Of a DNA stretch of 64,000 bases, positions 1 through 11,306 are shown one piece after another (positions within the stretch are counted from its first letter, which is position 1; each line of letters starts with the position of its first letter). The notes under the pieces were generated by a model. The model had not been told where the DNA came from. It worked only from the letters and a program-made list of their open reading frames with translations, and made no database searches. The DNA comes from Gamarada debralockiae. Its lineage: Eukaryota; Ascomycota; Leotiomycetes; Helotiales; Hyphodiscaceae. The stretch spans positions 1-64,000 of the forward strand of contig NXFV01001370.1 in assembly GCA_002803225.1 (NCBI GenBank), written 5' to 3'. A program made the position numbers and the translations under genes.

Positions 1-1206
1 TAGCCGACACTATGCCCTTATTGGCTTGTGCATCTCCTTTCTCAGCCATGCAGACTGTCAGCAAAGTAGGGTAGCTCGATTGTGTCAGCAGCCCAGGTTC
101 TTGCGTAAACAGGGTCCTTATTTTAAACTTTTCCTGCTTATCGTCACCTTATTGATCCCACCAGTGTGGTCTTTGTGAAAGGGTGGCCGGTAACTGTGGG
201 GAGCTGCTGGCCAAGCGAGAATGCCAGACCGTCCCCAGCAAATTCTTCAGTTCGTGATTGGTTACCTCACCGTCACTGCGTCTCCCAAGAAGCTCCTAAA
301 CTTCCCTGCAAGTGGCGTGAAGCCATACTCTCCCATTGTTAATGGTGAAGGCAGTCACTACGGACGCTGCTTATTCTACAAGAGCAAGGCTCGACTTGCC
401 TCACCTTTCGCCTGTATTAGCTCAAAATCCTTAGTACTGCACTTTCAAGCCACAGAGGCACTCCTTCGTCTCCGCAAGTTTTTTGATCCCTCGGGAAGTA
501 GTGTGGGCTCGGCAATACGAAAAAAAGTTCGTGTTCTTCCACAATCGCGTAGTAGCTGTTTCCTGTTATGAAGGGCAATTATTCGTGGGGGATGGATGGA
601 AAGTATGATCCTCAGATTGCTGGACGCCTCTCAAGACCGTCTCAAGCTTCCAGTTATATGAAATCCGAATGCTATCAATATCTATTAGTGTATTCTGAAG
701 TGTAATTGATATGTAAAACAAGCATTTGAATTCTTCTTACACGGTAAATCTCACTGATGTATTTTTATTATGCGATATACTCGCTAACATTTTAAATCTC
801 GCGGGTTGCCGTTTAGGTCGACGAACTTGTGGGTCAAATTTACAAGGGCACCTAGTCCAGAGATTCGATCCGAGTCGAAGGCGATCAGCCCACCAGGCGG
901 TCTATGCCGTCGGAGCCTTGCATATTATAATATGCAAGGCTGGAGGACACTCCAACGATTCAAAGTCTTCAGTCTGCGAAATCACAAATGATGAAGATCA
1001 ATTCCATTTTTAACTCAACGATTCTGTGCTTTATATACCATCTTGTCCCCTTCCAAACCCAAATTTAGGGACTTCACCCAAATCGCAGTGCCAATTCATA
1101 CCCAAGGCGATGGTTTAGTTGAGTGAGAGCCGCCAAAGGTACGGACTCTATAGCTGGGCTTTTTTTAGTTCTTAGCAAGTGACTTGAACTTCGACAACTC
1201 CTAATT
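1..1206. other. no gene recognised
   Basis: I see no recognisable coding region, tRNA or complete repeat here. The short open frames (for example 221-571 on the plus strand) overlap in several frames and show no family motif or convincing splice structure. A short inverted pair (gccttgcatattataatatgcaaggc, read as two arms around 915-942) forms a small palindrome. Confidence 0.4.
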
Positions 1207-1442
1207 TCAAGATTTGGGATGTTTCAACTCATTCTGATGCCCTGATCGTCTGCAAATCGCCGTAAGTCTCCACATAGCCCACGCCAGGATTGTGCTTAGA
1301 ATTCCGATAGCGATGGTCAGGACACCGATAATGAGGTATCTGCGGAGGGACCTGCTGATATGTGTTAGTAAGCAAGGCTCTGCCGAGGCTGGAGGTTTGA
1401 TTAGGGGAAGATGGTTTGTCTCGCTTACGCACCCATTGCCAT
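1207..1442 (-). CDS. possible small single-TM protein (53 aa, one intron)
   Basis: Not recognised as a known family. A 14-nt first exon (1442-1429, starting MAMG) joins a second exon (1354-1207) and ends at a TGA. The intron has a GTAAGC donor, a textbook TTACTAACAC branch region and a CAG acceptor, which is the main reason to believe the gene. The joined frame encodes 53 residues: a basic start (RSLRRY), about 23 hydrophobic residues (from YLIIGVLTIAIG to LAWAMW), then a basic tail with RLTAICRR. This is the pattern of a single-span membrane microprotein, N-terminus short. A longer protein with further 5' exons is possible because the first exon is so small. Function unknown. Confidence 0.42.
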
Positions 1443-1997
1443 TGCTGCTTCTAAATTGTGAACGAGATTCGGGTTCGAGTGATGGGTATCTTGCTATTGG
1501 TGAGTCTGACAGTTTAAGAACTGATGAGGATGATGGTTTGATTATGCGATGCAGAGAGTATCAAAAACTACTCCTATTTACTTTTCAATAACCGTAGTTG
1601 GTCTAGGCACGAACGTGGGTGCCAGCCTGCGGCTCACACGAAGCCTTTGAGAGAGCTTCCCACCGTCTCTGTGAGAAGGTTAATGTACAATACAAACTTA
1701 TGACCAACTATCGCTAAGGAGGTGCGTAGGTGTTAATGCTTGATAACTAGGAGAAATCTATTATTAGGTAGCTCTGCAACGTAAATAGCCATTGCGCGGC
1801 CAAATTTCGAACCCTGCCAACCGCCAATCGGAAGCGCAACACATGACCTGGGGATGGATGAGGGATTGTGTTGGGCCACTGTTGGCTGTCGAGTGGCTGC
1901 GCCATATGGGCACTCCCCATCCAATTCATTGAGGCTTATTGGCGTATAGCCCCGCCAAAGTCCTTATTTTTAAAGTGAACCTGCAGCGGACGTCTGA
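1443..1997. other. no gene recognised
   Basis: Intergenic between the divergent small TM gene and the ankyrin gene. Nothing codes convincingly. Confidence 0.4.
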
Positions 1998-2009
1998 GGT
2001 ATATATATA
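1998..2009 (+). promoter_or_regulatory. TATA-like element upstream of ankyrin gene
   Basis: A run of alternating TATATATATAG lies about 230 bp before the chosen ATG of the ankyrin gene. It fits a core promoter position, but no other element confirms it. Confidence 0.3.
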
Positions 2010-2236
2010 GTGTGCGTCATGTGAGCTAAGCGAGGGGGGTCCGAAATACTGCTTCCCATACATATTTCTCAAAGGTCTGCATATCGCCTTCGCATTTGTA
2101 TTCCTTCACAACACTCACACCTAGTCTTTCGTACGACCACAACTACGATCACTACCACGAAACCCTCGTATACATTCCTGACTTCCAATACAAAAGCTCC
2201 TCCAGCATTATTATCACAAACTCCTCCACTCTAGTC

Positions 2237-3217
2237 ATGGCGGAATTGACCATGGCAGACCTAAAACCTGGTCCGGGCATATACCAATCATCAAGAGAAG
2301 TATTCGACGTACTTATCGGCGAGGACGCCGCCCTCCCTCTCATTGAGGCACTCTCCTTGGCCGATAATACAACACTACGAAGCATGCTCTCGCAGCCACA
2401 ATGGATTAAAATTGCGCTCGAAAAGCCGCATTGCATTTATTACCAAGACCGCCCTGTCGATGATGACAACCATGCGCGAACGGTATCGGCGATGCCACTG
2501 TCGACCCTCGAACGGGCAATAATTATTGCAGCTAGGGACGGCCACGCTGCAGCTATTTCCACGTTACTCCGCTTCGCGTTGCAGCAAGGCATTAAACCTA
2601 TGTCTGTTATAACGAGGTGGGCAGTCGATAGGGCCATTAGAAATGGACACGCCGCTGTATTCGAGGCAATGATATCTGTGGAGCCAAAAGTCGTCACTTT
2701 TCCACTCGATCCGGCGGATCCACCACTTGTTCAAGCTGTAAAGTGGAGGAAAACCGAAGTAGTCGCTGTACTTCTTCAGCATGGTACAAATCCGATACCT
2801 CCTGAGAAAGTGTTCATTGTGGATGGCCATGCAGTGCCCTATAGGGGGGGCTATCAATCGTCTCTTCTATCTCGCGCCGCCAGGGCTGAAGGTCCTCGCA
2901 TGACCGAATTGCTATTGAAGCACGGTGTCTCCGTCGCTTGTTCTGGCGCATTGCAGTACGCTGCAAATCTGGGCGCTCTCGACACCATGCGCCTCCTAAT
3001 GCAGCACGGCGCTGACGTGAACGAGCTACTTCCGGAAGACGCTATACCGCACCACTCCCGTAAAGTCCTATATTCTAGCTGGACGCCAATGCATTTCGCC
3101 GCTTCTGGTGGCCAAGTCGACGCCATGAAGCTGTTAGAGAGTAACGGAGCACGCTCTGATGTGAAGGATGTGAATGGAAAAACCCCTGCCCAACTGCTAG
3201 AGGAATACAAGCCATAG
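2237..3217 (+). CDS. ankyrin-repeat protein (326 aa)
   Basis: A single-exon ankyrin-repeat protein; such repeats bind partner proteins, and no enzymatic domain is visible. The open frame extends upstream to 2096, but the first in-frame ATG is at 2237 (MAELTMADLK), so the preceding residues are treated as 5' leader. Recognisable repeats: PLVQAVKWRKTEVVAVLLQHG, then a unit with MTELLLKHGVSVACSGALQ, one with LDTMRLLMQHGADVNELL, and one with TPMHFAASGGQVDAMKLLESN ending GKTPAQLLEEY. Earlier helices (ARDGHAAAISTLLRFALQQG, AVDRAIRNGHAAVFEAMI) look like divergent repeats. The protein stops right after the last repeat. Partner and localisation cannot be inferred. Confidence 0.8.
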   Translation: MAELTMADLKPGPGIYQSSREVFDVLIGEDAALPLIEALSLADNTTLRSMLSQPQWIKIALEKPHCIYYQDRPVDDDNHARTVSAMPLSTLERAIIIAARDGHAAAISTLLRFALQQGIKPMSVITRWAVDRAIRNGHAAVFEAMISVEPKVVTFPLDPADPPLVQAVKWRKTEVVAVLLQHGTNPIPPEKVFIVDGHAVPYRGGYQSSLLSRAARAEGPRMTELLLKHGVSVACSGALQYAANLGALDTMRLLMQHGADVNELLPEDAIPHHSRKVLYSSWTPMHFAASGGQVDAMKLLESNGARSDVKDVNGKTPAQLLEEYKP

Positions 3218-4891
3218 CACTCGCTTATAGCCCTAGAAAACTACCCTCTGGGACTCAGTACCAGCGGTCGAGACTCCACTTTGTTGCAGGGCACATACAG
3301 GGTGGCCCAACTCGGACCACATTGAGGCTCGAGAGGTCGTGTAGATCTAGTAGGGGTAGGGGTCATTGAAATCTGGGGTAGTTTGAGACTCATATCGATC
3401 AATCAATTCATTGTTTCATGCTACATAATGCATGAAGAAGCCCACCATCTCATTTCCTGTTCACATTCCCACTTCTGGACGCCTTCATTCCCTCAGCTCT
3501 CTAGCTCTCCCTCCAGCTCTCCAGCTCTCCAGCTCTCCAGCTCTATACTCCTTTCAACTGTTGTCAGTTGTTGTAATTAAGTTGGGGTTTAGATAGACTT
3601 AGAAGGTGAAAGGCAAATATTGAAATATACATGAGTTGTGCTTTCAATTAACGGGGGCAAAGTGACATAGCCGAGTCGATGCTTCGCCTCCATATTCACA
3701 ATCAAAGTAGAATAAAGATCTGAGTTCGAGGCGGATATCGAGGCAGATGCTGTGCCGGAGGAACGAATTGGCCAATCAAATTCCATCGGCTGTTATATCA
3801 AGTATCACTCAACAGTCCGTATCGCTTTGTTGAAGCTCTGCTTTTCCTTGCATCACTTTGAAAATCGGTTCAGACTAATGGTTCCATGTATACGAATTCA
3901 AATAAAAGTCTCCATGAAGTATATCTCGTCCCCCTGTTCAAACGAATGCCGAAATTCGACAATTTATTTCACAGAAATCTTCCATTGTAACCGAGCTTAG
4001 CTGATGTCATGCCCGGATTTAAGTAATATTCAAAATTCTTTGTTGGTCTCCATGTGATTGAGCCAAATGAACCAAACAAAAGTAAATCATTCAAAACTAA
4101 TCAGATACAAAGCCTAAGCCCAGAATGAAACCCGAAATATTCCAGCAACGCAGACTCGCAGAATTCAAATCAAGCAAAGTAAGTCTATATGCAGGAAAAG
4201 GAAACTAAGCCAGTGGTAAGGCCCACTTCGGATCTTCTAAAGGGAGCGGACTCGGACGCTGGTGTTGATAGACAGGTCGGGAGCTGCCAGCTAGTTTGCG
4301 CTAAACCGCTTATAGAACCGGTCTAGACGTAACTGGTTTGGTCTACCGAGAGTCAATTCTCTAGAGATTTAGGAAAGAGTAGCCTGAAAGTCCCTGAAAA
4401 TACAGTGAGCATTGATTCCAGAGTCAATGAACGCGAGGCCTTCAACTTCAATCGGATGGGACTCCCACGCCATAAGATTAGGCTCTCGTTCTCAAAAGCT
4501 TCGAAAAGTGAGTTGAATTGAAGGAATACCCTCCTCCACCTTTTGGAACCTTGATTTCTTTCTCAATTTTACTGCCATTTACTTCATACATAACCGGGGC
4601 CCTAGAAATCACTGTGCGGTTGTGTAATCATGAGAGCCTTGCGTGACCTCGTCTGATACTTAAGAGGGTGGAAAATAGAAGGATATCAAAATTAACTTCG
4701 CAACAGAGGGTTTTATTGTGCCTTGAGTAAAGTTATATCCCAGCTTATGTTCTCTGCCTTCCACCAATCGGCGACACATTATCTGGGCTGCAGAAAAAAA
4801 GTTTGATCCCATCATGTACCAAATATACCCGAACTCACAGACCCATCACAACGTTATCATCGCCCTTTACAACAAGCTCCTCAGTCAACTT
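3218..4891. other. no gene recognised
   Basis: About 1.7 kb downstream of the ankyrin gene. It contains a short tandem repeat (3495-3544) and otherwise no motif-bearing frame on either strand. Confidence 0.4.
3495..3544. repeat. 8-bp pyrimidine-rich microsatellite
   Basis: About five to six slightly imperfect tandem copies of AGCTCTCC, visible directly in the sequence. Confidence 0.85.
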
Positions 4892-6333
4892 CTAGTTCAA
4901 ATCATCCAACTGAAGCATCTTCCCATACAAGCTCTTCGGGTTCAGCGAAAACGCTCCCCTCAGAATGAAAGTCGCAAGCCATGATAATAGCCAAAACAAT
5001 AAACTCCACTCTAACGTTGAAGATTGCGGAATGGTCATCCAGATCATTATCAGTCGACACCTTGTCAATGCAATGTATCTACCCAACAACAGCGAGCTGA
5101 TGGCATAGATGACGATGTAAGTCGATTACAAGCAAGCCATTACAGCACCAAGAGGTGAGACGTCGAAGTTTTCATCTTCCTGGCGTTGGAGTAGGGCTTG
5201 GATGTATGCTGCGAGGGAGATATCTCCGGCCGCTCAGCCGAAGGAGATGGGGATGGAGGAGCCGGCGACCACCCACGCAGCGGAGACCTTGCCCATTGGT
5301 GGATACCAGGACGGAAAGTACCAGACAATCATGAGAAGACAGGCATCAAGACGAAGCCATGGGATGGGTGTTCGAACGAGATTCGTGAAGTAAAAGACGA
5401 AGAGAGCACCCAGAAGCTCTCCAAAGTTCGATCCACCGACTATGATTTGCGACCAGGTTGAGTTACCAAGATATTGTCTAGCGATGGCTAGAGCGATGTT
5501 CTTGAGGTAGCGATGTCCGTAAAGTGCAAAGCTGTAACCTGGGATGAGTCAGATGTATTTGTGGGATGAGAAGTTGATCTTGGCTCCTGTCCAGATGGAT
5601 TTGAAGAACAAGGCGAAGCCAGTCAGAACAGTGCGGAGGAACATGAGTTGGCCAGCGAGAGTCTCGAGTTTGTTACTCTTGAAGTTGAGGGTAGAGATGA
5701 AGTACCAGACGATGGCTGCGGCTGTAAAGCAAATTGGGGTGATGATGAATGATATGTTGTTGTCGAGGGAAGGAATGAGAACCAGTGCAGTGTAGAACGC
5801 TCCAGATGTACCAGCAACTTCATAGAAGATGTGAACCGTAGCATCTATGCGACGGAGCTTCTGCACATCCCTCCAACGATGTCTCTGGGAATGACTCGGC
5901 GAATGAGTTCCACCATTCTATAAGCTATACCAGTGACACAGTAAATTGGGATTATGCCGTTGGTGTTATAGTCTCCATAGTAACTGAAATCATTGGATTT
6001 GGCTCTCTTTGGCTTGATTCTGCCACCAGCTCCAGCATCCACGATGGGTAGCACAGCCGTGAATAGGCCACTGCCAAGATAGTGGTCGAGAGGGCACTCC
6101 TGGTTGGGAACTGTTGATGAGAGGCGCGATGAGAATCGAACTTGTAGAGCATGATACCAAGGATATAGATTGCGTTGTTTCGTTTCTCGGTCGCGTCGAA
6201 CAGACGCTAGGTATAGAAGATGGAGTATCCTTGTTTAGTCTAGCTTTAGATCTAGACGTCATTTTTGACTCGAGTGCGAGGGAATGTTGATCTTCTCGTC
6301 GGCAGAGACGGTGGTTTTCTCGGTGGACGACAT
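4892..6333 (-). pseudogene. decayed major facilitator superfamily transporter
   Basis: On the minus strand the pieces of a fungal MFS-type transporter appear in the right order but in different frames. The N-terminus starts at 6333 (MSSTEKTTVSADEKINIP) and hits a TGA after HSSQK. Then come DATEKRNNAIYILGIMLYK (about 6195), DFSYYGDYNTNGIIPIYC and VELIRRVIPRDIVGG (about 5880-5990), IDATVHIFYEVAGTSGAF (about 5850), NSTWSQIIVGGSNFGELLGA (about 5450), and PISFG-stop-AAGDISLAAY (about 5240). A LLGRYIALTRCR-like end precedes the final stop. There are therefore at least two in-frame stops plus several frame changes. The stop in PISFG-stop fits TGG->TGA. An intact relative would be a multi-span membrane transporter; substrate unknown. 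Confidence 0.75.
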
Positions 6334-7172
6334 GGCGAAATACTAACGAGGCCGAAGTACTCGGGTGATAAGATGAACTTGATGTCTACTGGAGATGGCA
6401 TCAATGCCTGCGACGACGACGGATATCTTATACATGGTCAAACTTCTCTTTGAGATGAGGGGTTGATTGAGCACGTTGCTGACCTATCCCTCCGATTTAG
6501 TTCATATTAATTTTCTCATAGCTATCAACAGCGAGGTAGAAAATAAGGAGATAGGCGCTACGGCATTAAGAAAGTCGTCGGCTATCTTCAAAAGCGTCGA
6601 CAGACTTTCCAACAACATTCTTTGAGTAACCATTCATACTTAAGGCCACCACGTGGTGCTTGGAAGATCGAGAACGAAATATATGATTGGATTTTCAAAC
6701 ATATTAGCAAGTTTAGGAATTCTTATCAACTGTCCAGAAGTTCTTGAGACGCGGAGGTTCGTGTAAATGAGATGATTTGTTGCTTCATAGGATTGGCCAA
6801 GTGTTGGCACAAATGATTGGCTCGTTGACATCGTCGCACTGCACCAACCCACTTCAAAGTCAAAGTTTTGACACTTGACAGAAATACTTTAGTGGGGAAA
6901 ACGAGAAAAGATGATTTGTGTCTTATGGTGCGGAGATCCCACGGATTTGGGCACTAGATCCCCACTATTCTTGGTAGAGCAGTCAGTGCTTTCCTCTCGG
7001 GCATGTAACTCTTGTTTCATTTGATATAGAACTCTAGAACAAGTATCGCGCTCACTGATTCAATTTCATTCGCGGAAATTATTCAAGACCGAAGAGATTC
7101 CAGGAGCCAACTCAGTTGCCAATATTGGTGTGGCAACATCTAGCGTATTGGAGCCTATAGCGCCTGGAATTA
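6334..7172. other. no gene recognised
   Basis: Intergenic between the MFS relic and the epimerase relic. The short frames have no motifs. Confidence 0.4.
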
Positions 7173-8431
7173 TTAGAGAACATGGGGGAGTTGGAAGCAC
7201 ATGAAGGTAGCACGTAGAATTGATACTTTGCTTCGAAACCAATGAAAACTGGTCAGCGCTGTCGCAAACTTGCAGCGTCGCCCCTTCCGAACAATTCCTA
7301 GTCTTGTAGCTTCGCTGTCGACTGCTGCTGGGACCTCATCGAAAATGGTCCCGCGCGTGGGAACCCACCCCAGCAGTTTGCGTGCTCTGATCGTCTCCTC
7401 CCTTGCATTACCCCCCAATATGAGCGCGGCATGAGAATGACTAGCTGATCTGGCGAGTTTCTCGGGTGAGAACTCGAACAAGGCATCAGAGTAGATATAT
7501 CCTTTTTGGTAAGCATAAGAGGTGATCGCAGCCGCGACCTCGCTCCAGACCTGGGTAATGATTAGTCCTCAGATAGTGTTCTAACACTTGAGCGGTCGAG
7601 TTCAGACTCACTTGTTCACCTCTGCTTGTGAAGTAATACCCCTCCTTCTCCCATGTCGCCTTTCCTCCCCAGCAGCAGCCTCCTCAATCAATCTCATATA
7701 CAGATAACTCAGATCATAAATATGAACATGAGTCTGTCTATCCATTCCCTACCAACACGCATCCCCTTCCCACTTGACAAGATAATAGCCGCCAGATCGT
7801 AAAGCTGTTTGCTGTGCTCATTCCCCGGCCCTCTGGCAACACCATAGATACTTGGCGGACAAACAACGGCAACATTCACTGTGGCATCGTCAATTGAACC
7901 ATCAAGGAAGATCTTATCCACATCCCGATGCGCAGCAAAATCCGGTAACGAAGTCACTTCCCAGACACCATCCCAGTCATTATAGACTTTATCCTCAAGC
8001 TCGCCATAAAAATTCGTCTCCATGGTCTTCCACGTCAGGATACCTGCTCCAGAGGTATGGATCACGAATACTGGCTTCGTGCCAGAATGACGGTTCACAC
8101 CACGCATGATGGCTTCGGCGCTGGGTGGGTCAGAGTCTGCGAAATTGAGAACGATATCCGCTTTTTCTGATTCTTTTTCGAGTACGGCGGTATCGTTGAG
8201 ACTGCCGATTACTAGGCCCATCTTTGGGTAGGCTGCGGAGAGAGGGAGGGCTTTTTGGGCATTTCGAATGAGAACGCTGATTGAGGACTCCCGCTCGGGG
8301 TATTTTTGGAGGAAGGCGAAGATGGCATCACCACCACGTAGCCTGGGAACGATGAGCAATTAGGCGTTAGACTGTTTTGAAAGGAGCATATCCGTGACGC
8401 CAGTTGCAAAAATTCTAGGGATAGAAGACAT
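7173..8431 (-). pseudogene. NAD(P)-dependent epimerase/dehydratase-like gene, frame-disrupted
   Basis: An extended-SDR (NAD-dependent epimerase) gene. Exon 1 starts at 8431 (MSSIPRIFATG), the beginning of the Rossmann nucleotide-binding loop. The main body (8359-7709) holds VLIRN, GSLNDTAVLEKESEKADIVL, IHTSGAGIL and VCPPSIYGVARGPGN. After GKGMRVG the frame breaks: THVHIYDLSYLYMRL continues in another frame. A second shift at a run of Gs leads to KATWEKEGYYFTSRGEQ, a normal GTGAGT intron (ending about 7552) and YAYQKGYIYSDALFEF..RARKLLGWVP. The two 1-2 base indels prevent a full-length product unless they are sequencing errors. Everything between the shifts is well conserved, so the damage would be recent. 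Confidence 0.7.
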
Positions 8432-9127
8432 TGCTGAGGAAGAAATTGAAGGAATTGGTGCTAGAAAACTTGGACGGGAGAGCTGTCTTGAGACCGGAAG
8501 GGAAAATGACACTCGTCATGTTTACTCTCTCTCTTATATAGCTTTCAACAACGGGGGCGGTGCGATGTATTCTGCCGTTATAGGGAGAGTCTCTTCGACA
8601 CTGTAGCATTTATCAGCGACATCGTATGGATGCTGATGGCCTTTTTGGGTAAATTTTAGTGAGCTCATGGATTAGGAGAGCCAAGGAACACTTTCCAGAG
8701 GCAGTTCAGATATTCATCTGTGTCTAAGAAACCATGACGCTGGAGTTGAAAGGTTTCGCATGTTGTATACTAATCCTCGGCATATCGTGCTGCGTAGCAA
8801 TACTTTCTTGACGACTGTTCGCCCTCATCTTCGCAATGTGATCCACGTATTCGGTCAAGCGACGGCTTCGCAGTGATGAAAATCCAATAAAACCTCTGAA
8901 CAATCCATGGAGAAAGGTGAGATGGACAAATGATCGACTGGCTGTACTAGACGATAAAATGACATAAATATGGTGATAGTGGTGGTATTATGCACTAGTA
9001 CAAGACCTGTTCAGACAATATAGAATTAAGACGCTCGAGAACCAAACGCCTATATACATCCCCGATGTCCGGTCCAATTCCTTTTCTGCCAATCCTGTAC
9101 CGAAACGCATGCGATGAAACTCATGAC
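8432..9127. other. no gene recognised
   Basis: Spacer between the epimerase relic and PEX13. Probably contains the PEX13 3' UTR. Confidence 0.4.
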
Positions 9128-10565
9128 CTAAGAATAAAACTGGCTCTTTTGGAAGCTCTCCACACTCATGTCTCCCGCCTTGCCTTCAACAACTGGTCCC
9201 TTCATACTCTGGCTCGTCAGACTATTTGTCCGACTGCCGCTCTGACTCGCACTCTTGATCTCGGCGACAGGTTGTCCAGGTCGCTTTGCAACCTCAAGGT
9301 ACACGCCAGGTAAATACCCCATTCGTCCATCTCGAGCTCGACATCTCCACCATTCACTTGGGTTGCCCATTGGGTCGCTCTTACTCAACACAGCTACCAA
9401 ATCTCCTTTCTTCACAGCTAGATCAACACCTTGCACTGCCGCTCCGGATTCGGGTGTGAAGTCGTAAAGAACACGACAGAAATCGAGCTTCGAAGGATCG
9501 ATCTGTTGGGGAATGGGTTGTCCATCCGGTCCGATCTGCATCTGGCCAGACGCGGCTTGTCGGCGTGCTGCTTCCTCTTGTGATGCAGCAAGAGCTTTGA
9601 TCAACTTGCCCATAAGGTATGGTAGGCCAAAAGCAGCTGCCAGGAAGAACAAGAAGGGCTTCTTGCTGGGTCTAGGAGCAGCGGCAGGCGAGCCATCTGG
9701 GAGGAGTTTTCGGCCTTCAAAATTGGCGAAGGCACTGGGTGTGAGGGATGTGGCATCCGCTGGCGGAGGCCGGCCAGTGATCTTTGCGAAGAGTGTCCGC
9801 AGCCATCTGAGGATAGCAAAAATCCCCAGAATCGAGCCGAGGGTATTTCGGAGGTTTCCAAATTGTTCTGCGACAGATACCATTGCTGTGGTTATTAGCT
9901 TGCTGCGCCATGACTTGGCTGTGATAGCTTACCAAAGAAACTAGAATGAGTAGCCATATATGTACTCTCAAGCATTTGCGCGAATCCTCCAAAAGCGCCC
10001 ACTATGCTCTCGATTATCTGGAATGTCGCTTGAGTGCTTTGTGTGAAGCCGTTCGTCAAACTATTCGGATCATTGGGATCTCCCGGCATCCCTCCCATTC
10101 CACCATACATGCCCCCCATACCCCCGCCATACATCGATCCATAGCCTCCCATGCCGCCGTACATGCTTGATCCGTATCCGCCATATCCCATTCCTCCCAT
10201 CCCTCCCATTCGCGAATACGGAGACGAATATGCCGAGCCAATTCCACCATATGGGGAGGCCACACCTCCAAGTCTATTTGCGCCGTAGGGAGAATATGCT
10301 GATGCGTTCCGATTCACAGCAGATGTAAGCGTCGACGGCCGTTCGGGTATCGGGGGTGCGTCAGAGGATGTTGTTGTGGATGATAAAGTAGAAGGTTGCG
10401 AATTTAGGACTGAACTTCCCGAAGATATTCCAGTCGAGGAGGGCAGAGCTGTATAATTGACCAGTATGTTAGCAGTCTGGTAAAGAGAGAGGAAGACAAC
10501 AAACCTGTGCTTGCGCTCGCAGCTCCCGCCCTCTCCCACGGCTTCGGCGGTGATACCGTCGCCAT
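9128..10565 (-). CDS. PEX13: peroxin 13, peroxisomal docking protein (444 aa)
   Basis: Pex13 is a peroxisomal membrane protein of the docking complex (with Pex14 and Pex17) that receives cargo-loaded Pex5. Exons 10565-10505, 10448-9933 and 9885-9128 join in phase (61+516+758 nt). The N-terminus MATVSPPKPWERAG is a Pex13 hallmark. A Gly/Tyr/Met-rich region follows (repeats such as YGGYGSSMYGGMGGYGSM), then the conserved helix GFTQSTQATFQIIESIVGAF. Hydrophobic segments FLFFLAAAFGLPYLMG and nearby precede an SH3 domain near the C-terminus (RVLYDFTPESGAAVQGVDLA, KKGDLVAVL, WWRCRARDGRMGYLPGVYLE). All key SH3 positions (ALYDF-like, WW, GY-P-NY-like) can be seen. It appears intact. Confidence 0.95.
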
Positions 10566-11306
10566 CTTATCAAATATGTGAGCACGCTCCGCTTCTTAGG
10601 ACCTGCTCAACCTCCGCGGGCCTTATGGTCGGGTTGTTGGCGATGAGTGATCTTGAGTCGCAAAGATGGAGGAGGTTGTTGAATTTGTCAGACCTCGCCG
10701 CTGTAAGATGGCGATGGCGCTCTCCAACCGAGCCCCAGCTTTGCGGGGCTTAGCTTTTCTATTTTGGATCGTGAATGAGTTAAAAAACAAACATAAATTG
10801 AGACTTCATAAATGTCAGTATATTGAAGGTGTGAGATTCGTATGTTTGAAGATTTAAAACGATCAATTCAATCAAATTATTGCGATTTATGCTGGATCCG
10901 GAATAGGTTTTGGTGAAGGCTGTGTTGGAATTTTCAAGGGCAAAATTACCTCGGCAGCACGCTCATCTTTCATCATCTTCCGGCAGCAGCGATCCTCAAG
11001 AGCCTCGTAAGATAATCCCCTGTCATTATCTCACCAACTACTGCACATTTGCTGCAAGAAACCTTCTCGCGTTAGAACGTTAACCTGGATCAAAACCGCC
11101 TCTGTAGGCAAGAAGGAGCTAGAAATGGATGTGCATATAATCACGTGATCGCTGTCTTCAGGAGGTGCAGCCAAATTCCACGCAGCCGACGGTAGCCAAA
11201 GGCTGTTCTTGAACGAGAGTGCAGTCATAAAACAAGTAATAATTCTGTATCTGAATGCTTTTCCCTTCAAATTCAACTAACAACGACGAGACCTAAAGAC
11301 TCATCC
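10566..11306. other. intergenic, PEX13 promoter side
   Basis: Contains the PEX13 promoter and the 3' flank of the NmrA-like gene. No additional gene is seen. Confidence 0.4.

Noticed and set aside
2096..2236. Ankyrin protein starting at 2096.
   Set aside because: The frame is open but begins with TTG; the first in-frame ATG is 2237.
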